Source: an uncultured Chlorobiaceae bacterium (lineage in GTDB: Bacteria; Bacteroidota; Chlorobiia; Chlorobiales; Chlorobiaceae). Taken from it: a stretch of 64,000 nt of DNA. The notes under the pieces are model-generated. The model did no database searches, was not told the DNA's origin, and saw nothing but the letters and a program-made list of their open reading frames with translations. This document shows, one piece after another, positions 27,383-37,233 of the stretch. Positions within the stretch are counted from its first letter, which is position 1. Each line of letters opens with the position of its first letter. The stretch covers positions 55,989 through 119,988 of the forward strand of contig CAIRXW010000030.1 in the NCBI GenBank assembly GCA_903882665.1, in the 5' to 3' direction. The translations under genes and the position numbers were made by a program.

Positions 27383-28252
27383 ATGGCGGAAGTCACCATA
27401 GGAAACAGAAAGGCAGGGGATGGACATCCTGTTTTTGTCATTGCTGAAATAGGCATCAACCATAACGGGTCTATGGATGTTGCAAAAAAACTGATTGCAG
27501 GCGCGGCTTTTGCCGGATGCGATGCAGTCAAGTTTCAGAAGCGAACTCCGGAGCTCTGCGTACCACAGAGTCAGCGCGATATCGAGCGTGATACCCCGTG
27601 GGGTCGTATGAAGTATATCGATTATCGCTACAAGGTTGAGTTCGGTCGTGAAGAGTATGAAGAGATAGACCGTTACAGCAAGGAGCATGGCATTTTGTGG
27701 TTTGCATCATGCTGGGATGAGGAGTCGGTTGATTTTATGGAACAGTTTGAGCCGCCTTGTTACAAGGGTGCTTCGGCCTCCTTGACCGATCTTCCACTTT
27801 TGAAGAAAACCGCCGCAACCGGAAGGCCGCTTATTATCTCTACCGGCATGTCTACCATGGAAGAGGTTGAAACGACCGTCAATGAACTCGGCCATGCAAA
27901 TCTTCTTGTTGCGCATACCAATTCAACCTACCCCTCTCCGATTGAAGAGCTGAACCTCAGGATGATTACCACTCTCAAATCCCTCTATCCCGATGTGCCG
28001 ATTGGTTATTCCGGCCATGAAGTGGGGCTTTCGACCACCTGGGCGGCAGTAGCTCTTGGGGCGACCTTTATTGAGCGTCATGTTACTCTCGACCGTGCCA
28101 TGTGGGGATCCGACCAGGCAGCATCGGTTGAACTGTCGGGTATGGCGAGGCTTGTGTCGAACATTCGCGATATCGAGAAAGCACTCGGTGATGGCGTCAA
28201 GCGAGTCTATGATGGTGAAGCAGCGGCCCGTAAAAAATTGCGACGCTTTTGA
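27383..28252 (+). CDS. NeuB-family ulosonic acid synthase lacking the SAF domain
   Basis: Condenses phosphoenolpyruvate with an N-acylmannosamine-type sugar or its phosphate to make a nonulosonic acid. The 289 residues cover the TIM barrel: FVIAEIGINHNGSMDVAKKL, AVKFQKRTP, STGMSTMEEVE, AHTNSTYPSP, GYSGHEVGLSTTWAAV, and ERHVTLDRAMWGSDQAASVE. Typical NeuB proteins continue about 60 residues into an antifreeze-like SAF domain that helps bind sugar; this one ends just after the barrel at KKLRRF. The frame is intact and the next gene starts 73 bases on, so the short form seems genuine. Confidence 0.88.
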   Translation: MAEVTIGNRKAGDGHPVFVIAEIGINHNGSMDVAKKLIAGAAFAGCDAVKFQKRTPELCVPQSQRDIERDTPWGRMKYIDYRYKVEFGREEYEEIDRYSKEHGILWFASCWDEESVDFMEQFEPPCYKGASASLTDLPLLKKTAATGRPLIISTGMSTMEEVETTVNELGHANLLVAHTNSTYPSPIEELNLRMITTLKSLYPDVPIGYSGHEVGLSTTWAAVALGATFIERHVTLDRAMWGSDQAASVELSGMARLVSNIRDIEKALGDGVKRVYDGEAAARKKLRRF

Positions 28253-28325
28253 CACTTGATGCAGCACTTTTTGACCTTTATAAAGTCTTTGATCAGAAAC
28301 ATCTCTTAATAAAGCAGCATACAAC

Positions 28326-30212
28326 ATGAACAACAACGGCAATAACGGCTCTTCGAAGGTCCAGGAGTTTGAATACAAGGCTGAAATGAAGCAGCTTCTG
28401 GATCTTATCGTCCATTCACTTTATACCCATCCCGAGATATATCTCAGAGAGTTGATTTCCAACGCCTCTGATGCACTGAGCAAGGCGCGTTTCAATGCCT
28501 TGACCGATCAGGAGATGCTTGACAAGGAGGCTGATCTGGCCATCCGCATCACCATTGACCCGGCGGAGATGACCTTTGTCATTGAAGACAGTGGAGTTGG
28601 CATGACGGAAGAGGAGCTGATTGCCAATCTTGGCACGGTAGCAAAGTCGGGCACCCTCGGCTTCTTGCAGTCACTCAAAGAGCAGCAGAAGCAGCTTGAC
28701 GGCAACCTTATCGGACAGTTTGGCGTGGGATTCTACTCGGTCTTTATGGTAACTGAAGAGGTTACGGTCGAGACCAGAAGTTCCCATCCCGGTTCTGAAG
28801 GGTTTCGCTGGCGCTCAAGCGGCCAGGGTACCTATACCATTGAAAAAATTGACAAGGCTGAACGGGGAACCAGAATCTCCTTCAAACTCAAAGAGGAGCA
28901 CAAAGAGTTTGCCGAAGAGTACCGCGTTGAGCAGATTGTCAAGAAATATTCAAATTTCGTTGATTTCCCGATCTACCTCGGCGACAAGCAGCTCAACAGC
29001 ATCACCGCACTCTGGCAGCGCTCAAAAAGTGAGCTGAAGGATGAGGAGGTCAATGAGTTTTACAAGTTCATCGCAAACGATTACAAGGATCCGCTCGACT
29101 ATCTGCCGGTTTCGGTCGAAGGAATGGTCACTTTCAAGGCGCTTCTTTTTCTGCCAAAAGAGGCCCCTCCGGAGATGCTCTACCGCCAGGGTGAGCTCGA
29201 AAACCACGGGCCGCAGCTCTATGTGAAAAAGGTGCTGATACAGAATGAGTGTCGTGACCTTCTGCCAGAGTACCTTCGTTTTATTGCAGGCGTTGTTGAT
29301 ACCGAAGATCTTTCGCTCAATGTTTCAAGAGAGGTTGTGCAGTCGAGTCCGGTGATGGCCAAAATCCGCCAGATCCTTACCGGAAAAATCCTTGGCTGGT
29401 TTGAATCTCTTGCCAAAGAGCAGCCTGAAAAGTTCAAGACCTTTTACAAGGCATTTGGCCCCATTATCAAAATTGGTCTGAATACCGACTATACCAATCG
29501 CGACAAGCTTATTGAGCTGTTACGGTTTGAAAGCACAAAAACGGTCGATGGTGAATTTGTGACGCTCAAGGAGTACAGCCAAAGAATGGGGGCCGATCAG
29601 AAGGAGATCTACTACCATTCAGGCACCAGCAAGGCTCAACTGCTGGCCCACCCCAATCTGGAGTATTTCCAGGGTATGGGTATTGAAGTTCTGCTGCTCA
29701 GCGATCCGGTTGATGTCTTTGTCATTCCTTCAATCCATGAGTACGATAAAAAACCGCTGAAGTCGATTGAAAAAGCGGATATAGACTTCTCGAAGCAGAA
29801 GAAAGAGAGTGCTGAGCCGCTTGCAGAGAATCTTCTTGCTCCGGTCTTGCAGCTCTTCCGCGAAACCCTCGGGGAGGGGATTGAGGATGTTATTGAGTCG
29901 CACCGTCTGGTCAACTCTCCGGTAACACTGGTGAGCGGAAAAGATGGTCTCGACAGCCAGATCGAAAAGATGATGAAGATGATGCAGAGTGACATGCCTC
30001 CTGCAAAAAGGATCCTTGAAGTCAATACGTCGCACCCTATTATCCGCAACCTTTCAGGGATGATTATGGCCGATGCCGCCAATCCTCTGATCAAAACAGC
30101 CATGAAACAGCTTTATGAAGGTGCGTTGCTGCTTGAAGGCGGGCTTGATTCAACAACCGGATTTTTGTCGAGAATGAATGAGTTGATTGAGGCTGCAACG
30201 CTCTCCAGATAG
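28326..30212 (+). CDS. htpG: Molecular chaperone HtpG (Hsp90)
   Basis: ATP-dependent cytoplasmic chaperone, 628 residues, the normal bacterial length. The GHKL ATPase domain is complete: [13 protein letters not shown], the DSGVGMT box, GTVAKSGT and [13 protein letters not shown]. The middle domain shows [20 protein letters not shown] and the catalytic-loop region [14 protein letters not shown]. The C-terminal dimer domain is present ([11 protein letters not shown]). An extension of about 15 residues ([15 protein letters not shown]) precedes the usual start. It is followed after 32 bases by the ferritin-like membrane protein gene. Confidence 0.97.
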   Translation: MNNNGNNGSSKVQEFEYKAEMKQLLDLIVHSLYTHPEIYLRELISNASDALSKARFNALTDQEMLDKEADLAIRITIDPAEMTFVIEDSGVGMTEEELIANLGTVAKSGTLGFLQSLKEQQKQLDGNLIGQFGVGFYSVFMVTEEVTVETRSSHPGSEGFRWRSSGQGTYTIEKIDKAERGTRISFKLKEEHKEFAEEYRVEQIVKKYSNFVDFPIYLGDKQLNSITALWQRSKSELKDEEVNEFYKFIANDYKDPLDYLPVSVEGMVTFKALLFLPKEAPPEMLYRQGELENHGPQLYVKKVLIQNECRDLLPEYLRFIAGVVDTEDLSLNVSREVVQSSPVMAKIRQILTGKILGWFESLAKEQPEKFKTFYKAFGPIIKIGLNTDYTNRDKLIELLRFESTKTVDGEFVTLKEYSQRMGADQKEIYYHSGTSKAQLLAHPNLEYFQGMGIEVLLLSDPVDVFVIPSIHEYDKKPLKSIEKADIDFSKQKKESAEPLAENLLAPVLQLFRETLGEGIEDVIESHRLVNSPVTLVSGKDGLDSQIEKMMKMMQSDMPPAKRILEVNTSHPIIRNLSGMIMADAANPLIKTAMKQLYEGALLLEGGLDSTTGFLSRMNELIEAATLSR

Positions 30213-30244
30213 GATGATTCAAAAACTTTTAATCCGCTGAATTT

Positions 30245-31120
30245 GTGAAAAAGGGAAGGGATTTCGATGTACGGGGAGTTACGGTTTTTCAAAAGAGTGA
30301 GATAACCGAGCATCAGATTTATAAAAATCTTGCAGGCAGGGTGCGCGGACTGAAAAGCCGTCGCATCCTCTCACAGATTGCCGATGACGAGATGCGTCAC
30401 TACAACGTCTGGAAAACCTATACCCGGCAGGATGTTGCACCCAGCCGCATCAAGGTCTGGTTCTTCACCCTCATCAGCGTGGTTTTTGGTTTTACCTTCG
30501 CCATCAAGCTGATGGAAAACAGCGAAAAACGCGCAAATCATCTCTACAGCCGTTTTCCAGGTTCGTACAAGGAGGTCAATGGTATTATCCGCGATGAGGA
30601 GGAGCATGAGCAGGCGTTGCAGATGCTTTTTGATGAAGAACGCCTGCAATACACCGGCACGATTGTGCTCGTTCTCAACAATGCGCTTGTCGAGCTTATG
30701 GGTGTACTGGCAGGCCTAACCTTTGCGTTGCAGAACAGCAGGGCAATCGCACTGACTGCATCCATTACCGGTATTGCCGCAGCGCTCTCAATGGGAGCGT
30801 CAAGCTACCTCGCAGCAAAATCAGAGCAGGGTGGCAAAAATCCGCTGGTTACAGCATTCTCAACCGGTTTTGCCTATATTGTTATCGTGCTGTTGCTGAT
30901 TGCCCCCTATTTTATTTTTAACGATCTTGTGCGCTCTTTTGGAGCGTCATTGTTCGTGGCCGTTGTTGTTATAGGGCTTTTCAACTATTACATCTCTGTG
31001 GTGCGGCTCCTCTCCTTCAAAAGCCGTTTTCTTGAAATGGTCACGCTCTCTGCTTTCGTTGCGGCACTCAGTTTTCTGGCCGGTTACCTCATCCGATTCG
31101 CTTTCGGTTCGGTCTTATAG
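30245..31120 (+). CDS. Membrane protein with ferritin-like domain fused to VIT1/CCC1 transporter
   Basis: A 291-residue protein of the membrane-bound ferritin (MbfA-like) type, probably exporting or handling iron or manganese. Residues about 15-130 are a rubrerythrin-like di-iron domain: EITEHQIYKNL, IADDEMRHYNVW, and GIIRDEEEHEQALQ give the repeated Glu-xx-His ligands. Residues 135-291 are the VIT1/CCC1 membrane region, with VLNNALVELMGVLAGLTFA and ALSMGASSYLAAKSE, then three further hydrophobic helices. The start is a GTG at 30245, because the nearest upstream ATG (30212) meets a stop. It is convergent with the next gene, only 3 bases apart. Confidence 0.85.
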   Translation: MKKGRDFDVRGVTVFQKSEITEHQIYKNLAGRVRGLKSRRILSQIADDEMRHYNVWKTYTRQDVAPSRIKVWFFTLISVVFGFTFAIKLMENSEKRANHLYSRFPGSYKEVNGIIRDEEEHEQALQMLFDEERLQYTGTIVLVLNNALVELMGVLAGLTFALQNSRAIALTASITGIAAALSMGASSYLAAKSEQGGKNPLVTAFSTGFAYIVIVLLLIAPYFIFNDLVRSFGASLFVAVVVIGLFNYYISVVRLLSFKSRFLEMVTLSAFVAALSFLAGYLIRFAFGSVL

Positions 31121-31123
31121 CTT

Positions 31124-32713
31124 TTATTGCTGAGCTCCCCTTTTCACTCCTGCAAAGGGCGAGCGAGCCATAGCTGATTGCAGCAGCGCAGTAATGGTGC
31201 CTCCATCAATGCGCTCTTCGGTGTTGATATCGATCGAGAGACTCTCCTCTTCGCCACTCAATTGCTCAACCTGTTCCAGTTGTGAGGCGAGCACTGCGGT
31301 GTCGGCATCAGAGGCATCGTTACCCATCAGAGAACGTTTTTGCACCCTTTCCCCAAGCAGCTCTTCGGAGGCCGAAAAGCGCAGAATCCTGCATGGAGCG
31401 TTTTGGGCCCCGGCAAGATCGATGAAGAGTTTCCGGTTGCAGCGTTTGAGAAAAGTGGCATCCACGATGACCGCCATCCCCTCGTCGAGGCAGAGAACGG
31501 CAAGGTCGAGCAGCCTCTGGTAGGTTTGCCGGCTGATCTCCCCGCTGTAGAGGGCTCCCTTTTCTGCGCTCCGTTCAAGCGGCTTAAGTCCGGCCAACCT
31601 TTTTCGTTCGATATCCGACCGCAGGTGCACCGCTTGTACCCTTTGGGCGATATCGCGTGAAATAAAGGTTTTCCCGCTTCCTGAAACTCCGAAGGTGATG
31701 ATAAGCAGAGGCTTTTTGTTACGGCTGAAGTCGAGAGCGAGCTGGAGGTATGAGCGGTGCTCTTCGAGAATCTTTTGAGCCTCCTCCTGGCTGCCTGTCT
31801 GCGAGTAACGGATGGCGGTTACCTTGGCCCTGACCATGGCACGGTAGACAACATAGAAGCGCAGCAGCGGCAGGGCGCCGTAATCGCCGCTCTCCGTCAG
31901 GTAGTTGTTCAGGAGCCGCCAGGAAAGTCCACGCTCTCCGCCATGCGCAAGATCCATGAAGAGAAACCCGAGGTCGCTGATGACGTCAATAATGGAGAGG
32001 CTCTCATTGAACTCGATACAGTCAAAGATAAAAATACGCCCGTTCCATAAAACCATATTGCCGGTATGCATGTCTCCGTGGCATTGGCGTATATATCCTT
32101 CGTTCTTCCGTTCAAGAAAAAGAGGAGAGAGCCGCTGATGCTCCCTGATGCTCCATGCCCTGAGTAATGCAAGCTGCCCGACTTCATCTGCGATCGTGGC
32201 GATCGGCTCCATAGAGGTAAAATTGTGCAGGATCGGCTTGATGAGATTCTCCGGTTGGCCGAAGCCGCTTTCGTGGGCTGCGGCGGGCAGGGAAGCATGA
32301 AATCGGGCGATCATGGAGGAGAGCGTGTCGATATGCTCCTCGTTAAGCAGCTTTCCTGCAAGCATCCTGTCAAGCTCCATTCTCCTCTCAAAGCGTACCA
32401 TTTTTACCGCATAGTCAACAATCTCGCCCTCTGCATCCATCAGAAACGTGTTGGCGGAGCGCACAACCGGCACAACAGAAAGGTAGATTTCCGGGCAGAG
32501 TCTCTGGTTGAGGCGAAGCTCTTCATTGCAGTAGTGATGGCGTTTCTCAAGGGTTGAAAAATCAAGAAATCCCAGATTCAGCGGTTTTTTGACCTTGTAG
32601 GCCAGGGAGTCGGTGAGGAAAACCCAAGAGATGTGGGTTTCAACAACCTCAATGGTTCCCGTGGCATGAGGGTATGCTTCAGGACGGCTCAACGCTTCGG
32701 TCAACAACTCCAT
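31124..32713 (-). CDS. Two-domain kinase-like protein: aminoglycoside-phosphotransferase fold plus P-loop kinase
   Basis: A 529-residue member of the bifunctional APH-like/AAA-type family widely annotated without known substrate. Residues 1-340 carry the APH fold: AYKVKKPLNLGFLDFSTLEKR, the catalytic loop CHGDMHTGNMV, and the metal-binding FIFDCIEFN. Residues 355-529 are a small P-loop kinase related to gluconate or zeta-toxin kinases: FGVSGSGKTFISRDIA, VHLRSDIERKRL, and AVIVDATFLKR. The ATG at 32711-32713 gives the family start (MELLTEALSRPEAYPH). The frame is open to 32890, but those 59 residues would run almost into the divergent UspA gene. No substrate is suggested by the context. Confidence 0.87.
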   Translation of the reverse strand: MELLTEALSRPEAYPHATGTIEVVETHISWVFLTDSLAYKVKKPLNLGFLDFSTLEKRHHYCNEELRLNQRLCPEIYLSVVPVVRSANTFLMDAEGEIVDYAVKMVRFERRMELDRMLAGKLLNEEHIDTLSSMIARFHASLPAAAHESGFGQPENLIKPILHNFTSMEPIATIADEVGQLALLRAWSIREHQRLSPLFLERKNEGYIRQCHGDMHTGNMVLWNGRIFIFDCIEFNESLSIIDVISDLGFLFMDLAHGGERGLSWRLLNNYLTESGDYGALPLLRFYVVYRAMVRAKVTAIRYSQTGSQEEAQKILEEHRSYLQLALDFSRNKKPLLIITFGVSGSGKTFISRDIAQRVQAVHLRSDIERKRLAGLKPLERSAEKGALYSGEISRQTYQRLLDLAVLCLDEGMAVIVDATFLKRCNRKLFIDLAGAQNAPCRILRFSASEELLGERVQKRSLMGNDASDADTAVLASQLEQVEQLSGEEESLSIDINTEERIDGGTITALLQSAMARSPFAGVKRGAQQ

Positions 32714-32904
32714 GGCATTACTATTGTCCAAGGGATCCGTGTCGGGGCGGTAAAAAAAGCTCTCGTTTTTACAATATAGGGGAGGAGGAAGAAGCCAGCA
32801 AGAATCATCGACAACGAAAATGGATTCCTTTGAAAAAAATGTAAATTGAAAATCTATAGCCGAGGTACCCCATTCATCACATTCATGCATCTCAACTCAC
32901 GTTT

Positions 32905-33369
32905 ATGATACATCTTGCAAGGATACTTTGTCCAACCGACTACTCCGCCACATCGGATAATGCTGTGCGCTATGCTGTTGAATTTGCCCGGAAAGTCGGA
33001 GCCCATGTCAGGTTTCTGCATATCCTTTCTGCAGGAACTCTTCCTGAAAAAACGGTTGATGCTTCTCAGCCCGCTTCTGTTGAGCCAGAAGAGGATGATT
33101 CGCTTCCGGAAAATTTTTCACGTCTCCTGATGGCCGAGAAAAAAAAGGGGTTGGATGCCGATTTTCGCATTCTCAAGGGTGAGGCACCCAAAGTTATTGC
33201 TGAACAGGCACACTCCTGGGGTGCCGATCTGATCATCATGGGCTCTCACGGTCGTACCGGTCTGCAGCGGCTCATGATGGGCAGTGTTGCCGAAGAGGTT
33301 TTTCGTTCTTCCGATATTCCCGTTCTGCTGGTCAAGAAGCAGGCTGCTGCTAAAATTACGGTCGAATAA
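32905..33369 (+). CDS. Universal stress protein (UspA family)
   Basis: A 154-residue ATP-binding-type UspA protein. It begins ILCPTDYSATSDNAVRYAVEFA and has the nucleotide-binding motif GSHGRTGLQRLMMGSVAEEV followed by IPVLLVK. An acidic insertion (EPEEDDSLPENFS) sits in the loop before helix 2. It is divergent from the two-domain kinase and 45 bases upstream of fumarase. Role in stress survival is family knowledge only. Confidence 0.93.
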   Translation: MIHLARILCPTDYSATSDNAVRYAVEFARKVGAHVRFLHILSAGTLPEKTVDASQPASVEPEEDDSLPENFSRLLMAEKKKGLDADFRILKGEAPKVIAEQAHSWGADLIIMGSHGRTGLQRLMMGSVAEEVFRSSDIPVLLVKKQAAAKITVE

Positions 33370-33414
33370 CCCTAAAAAGACCAAGTCACTTTTAACTTTA
33401 GTGCTTTACACTCT

Positions 33415-34947
33415 ATGGAACATTTCAGGAAATCAATTCTTGCCCTTATTACCGAAACATCGGCAAACCTGCCGAGTGACGTCCGTTGTGCCCTTGCAGC
33501 CGCAATCGAGCGCGAAGATCCGCTCTCCCAGGCCGGTCTTGCCATGTCGACCATCTCGGTCAATATCGACATGGCTGTCGACAATATCTCTCCGGTCTGC
33601 CAGGATACCGGCATGCCTACCTTTTTTATCCATACTCCCCGTGGAGCCGATCAACTGCTCATGAAACGGGAGATTGAAGAGGCCATCCGGGAAGCCTCCC
33701 GAACCGGCAAACTTCGTCCCAATGCGGTTGACGCCATCAGCGGCAAGAACTCCGGTACCAACCTCGGATTCCATTTTCCGGTGATCCATTTTGAACCGTG
33801 GGAAAAGGAGGAGATAGAGGTCAAGCTGATCCTGAAAGGTGGCGGATGCGAAAACAAAAACATTCAGTACTCACTGCCCGATGAAATTCCCGGTCTCGGA
33901 AGCGCTTCACGCGATCTTGACGGTGTCCGCAAATGTTTGCTCCATGCGGTCTACCAGGCGCAGGGTCAGGGGTGCAGTCCCGGTGTTATCGGTGTCGGTA
34001 TCGGTGGCGACCGCACCAGCGGCTTTGAACTGGCCAAAAAGCAGCTTTTCCGCACCATTGACGACCGTAATCCGGACAGCGAACTTGACAGCCTCGAACA
34101 GGAGATTCTCCAGAAAGCCAACACCATGGATATCGGCCCGATGGGGTTCGGCGGAAAAACCACCCTTTTTGGCTGCAAAATCGGCAAATCACACCGCGTT
34201 CCGGCAAGCTTTTTTGTCTCTGTTGCCTACAACTGCTGGGCATACCGCCGCCTTGGCGTTTTGCTTGACCCGGCAACCGGCTCCATTCAGCAGTGGCACT
34301 ACAGGGATGCTGACGAAATCAAACGCATGGCCAGGGGTGAAGGTATGCCACTGACCGGCAAAGAGGTGGTGTTGCAGGCCCCGGTCACCGAAGAGCAAAT
34401 CCGCAGCCTCAAGGTTGGCGATGTTGTGCTTATTAACGGCACCATGCACACCGGGCGCGATGCTTTCCACCACTACATCATGCACCACGACCTGCCCGAT
34501 AATCTCGACACCACCGGCGGAATTCTCTTCCACTGCGGACCGGTGATCATGAAAAACGAGGATGGCAGTTACCGCGTTACTGCCGCCGGACCGACCACAT
34601 CAATCCGTGAGGAGCCCTTCCAGGCGGATGTTATCAAAAAACTTGGACTGAGAGCAATTATCGGCAAGGGGGGCATGGGCCCGAAAACCCTCAAAGGGTT
34701 GCAGGAGCACGGGGCAGTCTATCTCAATGCCATCGGAGGCGCGGCACAGTATTACGCCCGCTGCATTGACAAGGTGACCGGTGTTGATTTTCTCGAAGAG
34801 ATGGGCGTGCCCGAAGCCATGTGGCATCTGGAGGTAAACTCCTTCCCGGCCATTGTCACCATGGATGCACACGGCAACAGCCTGCACAGCAGGATTGAAG
34901 AGGAGTCGTTCCGTCAACTTGGCACCTTTGCCAACGACACCCACTGA
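33415..34947 (+). CDS. fumA: Class I fumarate hydratase (iron-sulfur)
   Basis: Oxygen-sensitive 4Fe-4S enzyme interconverting malate and fumarate, a step of the reductive TCA cycle in green sulfur bacteria. The 510 residues contain both domains normally found in single-chain class I enzymes. The alpha part has SPVCQDTGMP, FGCKIG and GVGIGGDRTSGFELAKKQL; the beta part has NGTMHTGRDAFHH, LFHCGPV, AAGPTTSIREEP, and GKGGMG. The three cluster Cys are present. It is followed after 53 bases by the pyruvate carboxylase subunit, which makes the oxaloacetate that feeds this branch. Confidence 0.95.
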   Translation: MEHFRKSILALITETSANLPSDVRCALAAAIEREDPLSQAGLAMSTISVNIDMAVDNISPVCQDTGMPTFFIHTPRGADQLLMKREIEEAIREASRTGKLRPNAVDAISGKNSGTNLGFHFPVIHFEPWEKEEIEVKLILKGGGCENKNIQYSLPDEIPGLGSASRDLDGVRKCLLHAVYQAQGQGCSPGVIGVGIGGDRTSGFELAKKQLFRTIDDRNPDSELDSLEQEILQKANTMDIGPMGFGGKTTLFGCKIGKSHRVPASFFVSVAYNCWAYRRLGVLLDPATGSIQQWHYRDADEIKRMARGEGMPLTGKEVVLQAPVTEEQIRSLKVGDVVLINGTMHTGRDAFHHYIMHHDLPDNLDTTGGILFHCGPVIMKNEDGSYRVTAAGPTTSIREEPFQADVIKKLGLRAIIGKGGMGPKTLKGLQEHGAVYLNAIGGAAQYYARCIDKVTGVDFLEEMGVPEAMWHLEVNSFPAIVTMDAHGNSLHSRIEEESFRQLGTFANDTH

Positions 34948-35000
34948 TCCCGCAACGTGCACTGGTTGCCAATCTCATTTAACTGATAAAGAGGACGCTG

Positions 35001-36938
35001 ATGAAAAAAATAAGATTTATGGACGTCTCATTCCGGGACGGGTTTCAGTCATGTTTTGGCGCGAGGGTCAAGACCGAGGACTTTCTTCCCGCACTTGCCG
35101 CCGCCGTTCATGCCGGAACCGACAACTTTGAAATAGGCGGTGGTGCCCGCTTCCAGAGCCTCTACTTCTACTGCGAAGAGGACGCTTTTACCATGATGGA
35201 TGACGCCCGCAAGGTTGTGGGCCCCGATATCAACCTGCAGACCCTGTCGAGAGGGGCCAACGTCGTCGGGCTTGTCTCCCAGTCACGCGATATTATTGAT
35301 CTCCATGCCCGACTCTTCAAAAAGCATGGCATCACCACCATCCGGAACTTCGACGCCTTGATGGATATTCGCAACCTCTCCTTTTCCGGCCAGTGCATCC
35401 ACGATGCCGGATTGAAACATCAGGTTGTTATTGCCATGATGGGCCTTGCGCCCGGACTGCAAGAGAGCTATTGCCACACCCCGCAGTTCTACCTCGACAA
35501 ACTGCGAGAAATTCTTGATGCCGAAATCCCGTTCGACAGCGTCGCCTTCAAGGATGCCTCGGGCACAACAACCCCGGCAGTCGTCCATGAGACCATCAAA
35601 GGTGCACGCAAGATGCTGCCCGAAGGGACTGAAATCCAGTTTCATACCCACGACACGGCAGGAATGGGCGTTGCCTGCAACTATGCCGCCATTACCGGTG
35701 GTGCCGACATTATCGATCTCTCCATGGCCCCGGTCAGTGGCGGAACCGCAGAAGTGGATATCCTCACCATGTGGCAGCGGCTGAGGGGTACCGAATATAC
35801 CCTCGACATTGACCAGGAAAAATACCTTGAGGTCGAGGCGCTCTTTATCGACCAGATGTACAAATACTACATGCCCCCCGAAGCAACGGCGGTCAATCCG
35901 GTCATCTCCTTTTCACCCATGCCCGGAGGAGCACTCACCGCCAACACCCAGATGATGCGCGACAACAACACGCTTCACCTCTTCCCCGCAGTGATCAACA
36001 ACATGCGTGAAGTGGTGGTCAAGGGTGGGTTTGGCGCATCGGTCACCCCCGTTTCACAATTCTATTTCCAGCAGGCCTTTGCCAACACCATTCAGGGCCA
36101 CTGGAAAAAGATTACGGACGGCTATGGCAAAATGGTGCTTGGTTACTTTGGCAAAACCCCTGCCCGTCCTGACGATGAGGTTGTTAGGCTTGCCTCCGAG
36201 CAACTCGGTCTTGCTCCAACGGTTGAAGATGTGCACGATATCAACGATCGTAATCCTGAACTTGGCGTAGCCTACAATAAATCGCTGCTCCAGAAAGCCA
36301 ATATTCCGCAGACCGACGAAAACATCTTTATTGCGGCAACCTGCGGTGCCAAAGGTATTGCTTTCCTTCAGGGAGATTGCGCAACCGGTATCCGCTATAA
36401 GGCCGACATTGCGGTTGAAATAAAGGCCACACCAAGAGCTGAGGTGGTTGCGGCCTATCATGAGGCGCACAAGCACGATATCCACCAGGAAGAGGTGAAC
36501 CACCGGCTCGAAGAGCTCTTTTCAAAGCTGCCAACAGCGGCGCCAGTGCCAACTCCATTGGCCTCTGCCTCTGCGTCAAAAGTCATTTCGATGGCCGGGA
36601 ACTTCACCGTTTTTGTTGATGGAGCCCCCTTTACCGTCTCCTTTGCCGAAGGATCGGCCATCAATCCCCAAGCCATTGCAGCACCACCTTTGGCTGAGGC
36701 TCCTCCCGCATCCCAGCCACACGCAGGCACACCAGTACCCGCCGTGATGCCCGGCAACGTCTTCTCCATTGCCGTCAAGGTCGGTGAAGAGGTCAAGGAG
36801 GGAGAAGAGGTCGCCATCATCGAAGCCATGAAGATGGAAAACCCGGTCAAAGCACCCTGCGCCGGAAGAATCCTCTCCATCACGGTAGCCAAAGGCGACA
36901 CCGTCGGAATGGGAGAGACTATGATGACCATCGGATAA
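35001..36938 (+). CDS. pycB: Biotin-dependent carboxyltransferase subunit (pyruvate carboxylase subunit B type)
   Basis: Carboxylates pyruvate to oxaloacetate (or the reverse), using carboxybiotin made by a separate biotin carboxylase not in this window. The 645 residues start MKKIRFMDVSFRDGFQSCFG, the HMGL-like TIM barrel with its catalytic Asp. Then follow AFKDASGTTTP, FHTHDTAGMGV and the conserved PYC/OADA domain with MPGGALTANTQM. A Pro/Ala-rich linker at about 525-565 leads to a C-terminal biotinyl domain with EAMKMENPV (Lys is the biotin site). It could instead be an oxaloacetate decarboxylase alpha chain or 2-oxoglutarate carboxylase subunit. A GAGGA stands before the start. Confidence 0.88.
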   Translation: MKKIRFMDVSFRDGFQSCFGARVKTEDFLPALAAAVHAGTDNFEIGGGARFQSLYFYCEEDAFTMMDDARKVVGPDINLQTLSRGANVVGLVSQSRDIIDLHARLFKKHGITTIRNFDALMDIRNLSFSGQCIHDAGLKHQVVIAMMGLAPGLQESYCHTPQFYLDKLREILDAEIPFDSVAFKDASGTTTPAVVHETIKGARKMLPEGTEIQFHTHDTAGMGVACNYAAITGGADIIDLSMAPVSGGTAEVDILTMWQRLRGTEYTLDIDQEKYLEVEALFIDQMYKYYMPPEATAVNPVISFSPMPGGALTANTQMMRDNNTLHLFPAVINNMREVVVKGGFGASVTPVSQFYFQQAFANTIQGHWKKITDGYGKMVLGYFGKTPARPDDEVVRLASEQLGLAPTVEDVHDINDRNPELGVAYNKSLLQKANIPQTDENIFIAATCGAKGIAFLQGDCATGIRYKADIAVEIKATPRAEVVAAYHEAHKHDIHQEEVNHRLEELFSKLPTAAPVPTPLASASASKVISMAGNFTVFVDGAPFTVSFAEGSAINPQAIAAPPLAEAPPASQPHAGTPVPAVMPGNVFSIAVKVGEEVKEGEEVAIIEAMKMENPVKAPCAGRILSITVAKGDTVGMGETMMTIG

Positions 36939-36939
36939 C

Positions 36940-37151
36940 ATAAGCCTACCCTCCGCTTCCCGTGATGCCAATTCGGGGGGGCGGGGCAGGCTGGTCTCCT
37001 TGTCGGTCACCTTGAATTCAAACAAAAAGGTTTTCCCTTCGGCCTTCAGCGTCAGGTCAATTCCTCCCTTCTGCTCACATTCTCGGTAAAGATTTTCTTG
37101 CTCTGCATGGCGGATCGTGTTTTGGCGGTGGCGCTGGAAATTTTTTTGCAA
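36940..37151 (-). pseudogene. Remnant of a PD-(D/E)XK nuclease-domain protein (AAA-ATPase/DUF1703 type)
   Basis: About 70 codons on the minus strand read NLYRECEQKGGIDLTLKAEG then KTFLFEFKVTDKE. The GxIDLTL plus FEFKV pattern is the catalytic core of the nuclease domain found at the C-terminus of AAA-ATPase-like/PD-(D/E)XK proteins. No ATPase part lies upstream and the frame runs on senselessly into pycB antisense. It is a leftover of a mobile or defence-type gene at the left border of the accessory island. Confidence 0.6.
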
Positions 37152-37233
37152 TCATCGGAAAAGATGCCGAGCCGGGGCTTGGCGTTTCCAGGGGGTCAAA
37201 GCACACCAGACCTTTTTGCGTTTTGATGGTATC

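Noticed and set aside
36576..36939. Downstream part of the minus frame containing the nuclease remnant
   Set aside because: Antisense to the biotinyl domain of pycB; only the part above 36940 looks like nuclease sequence.
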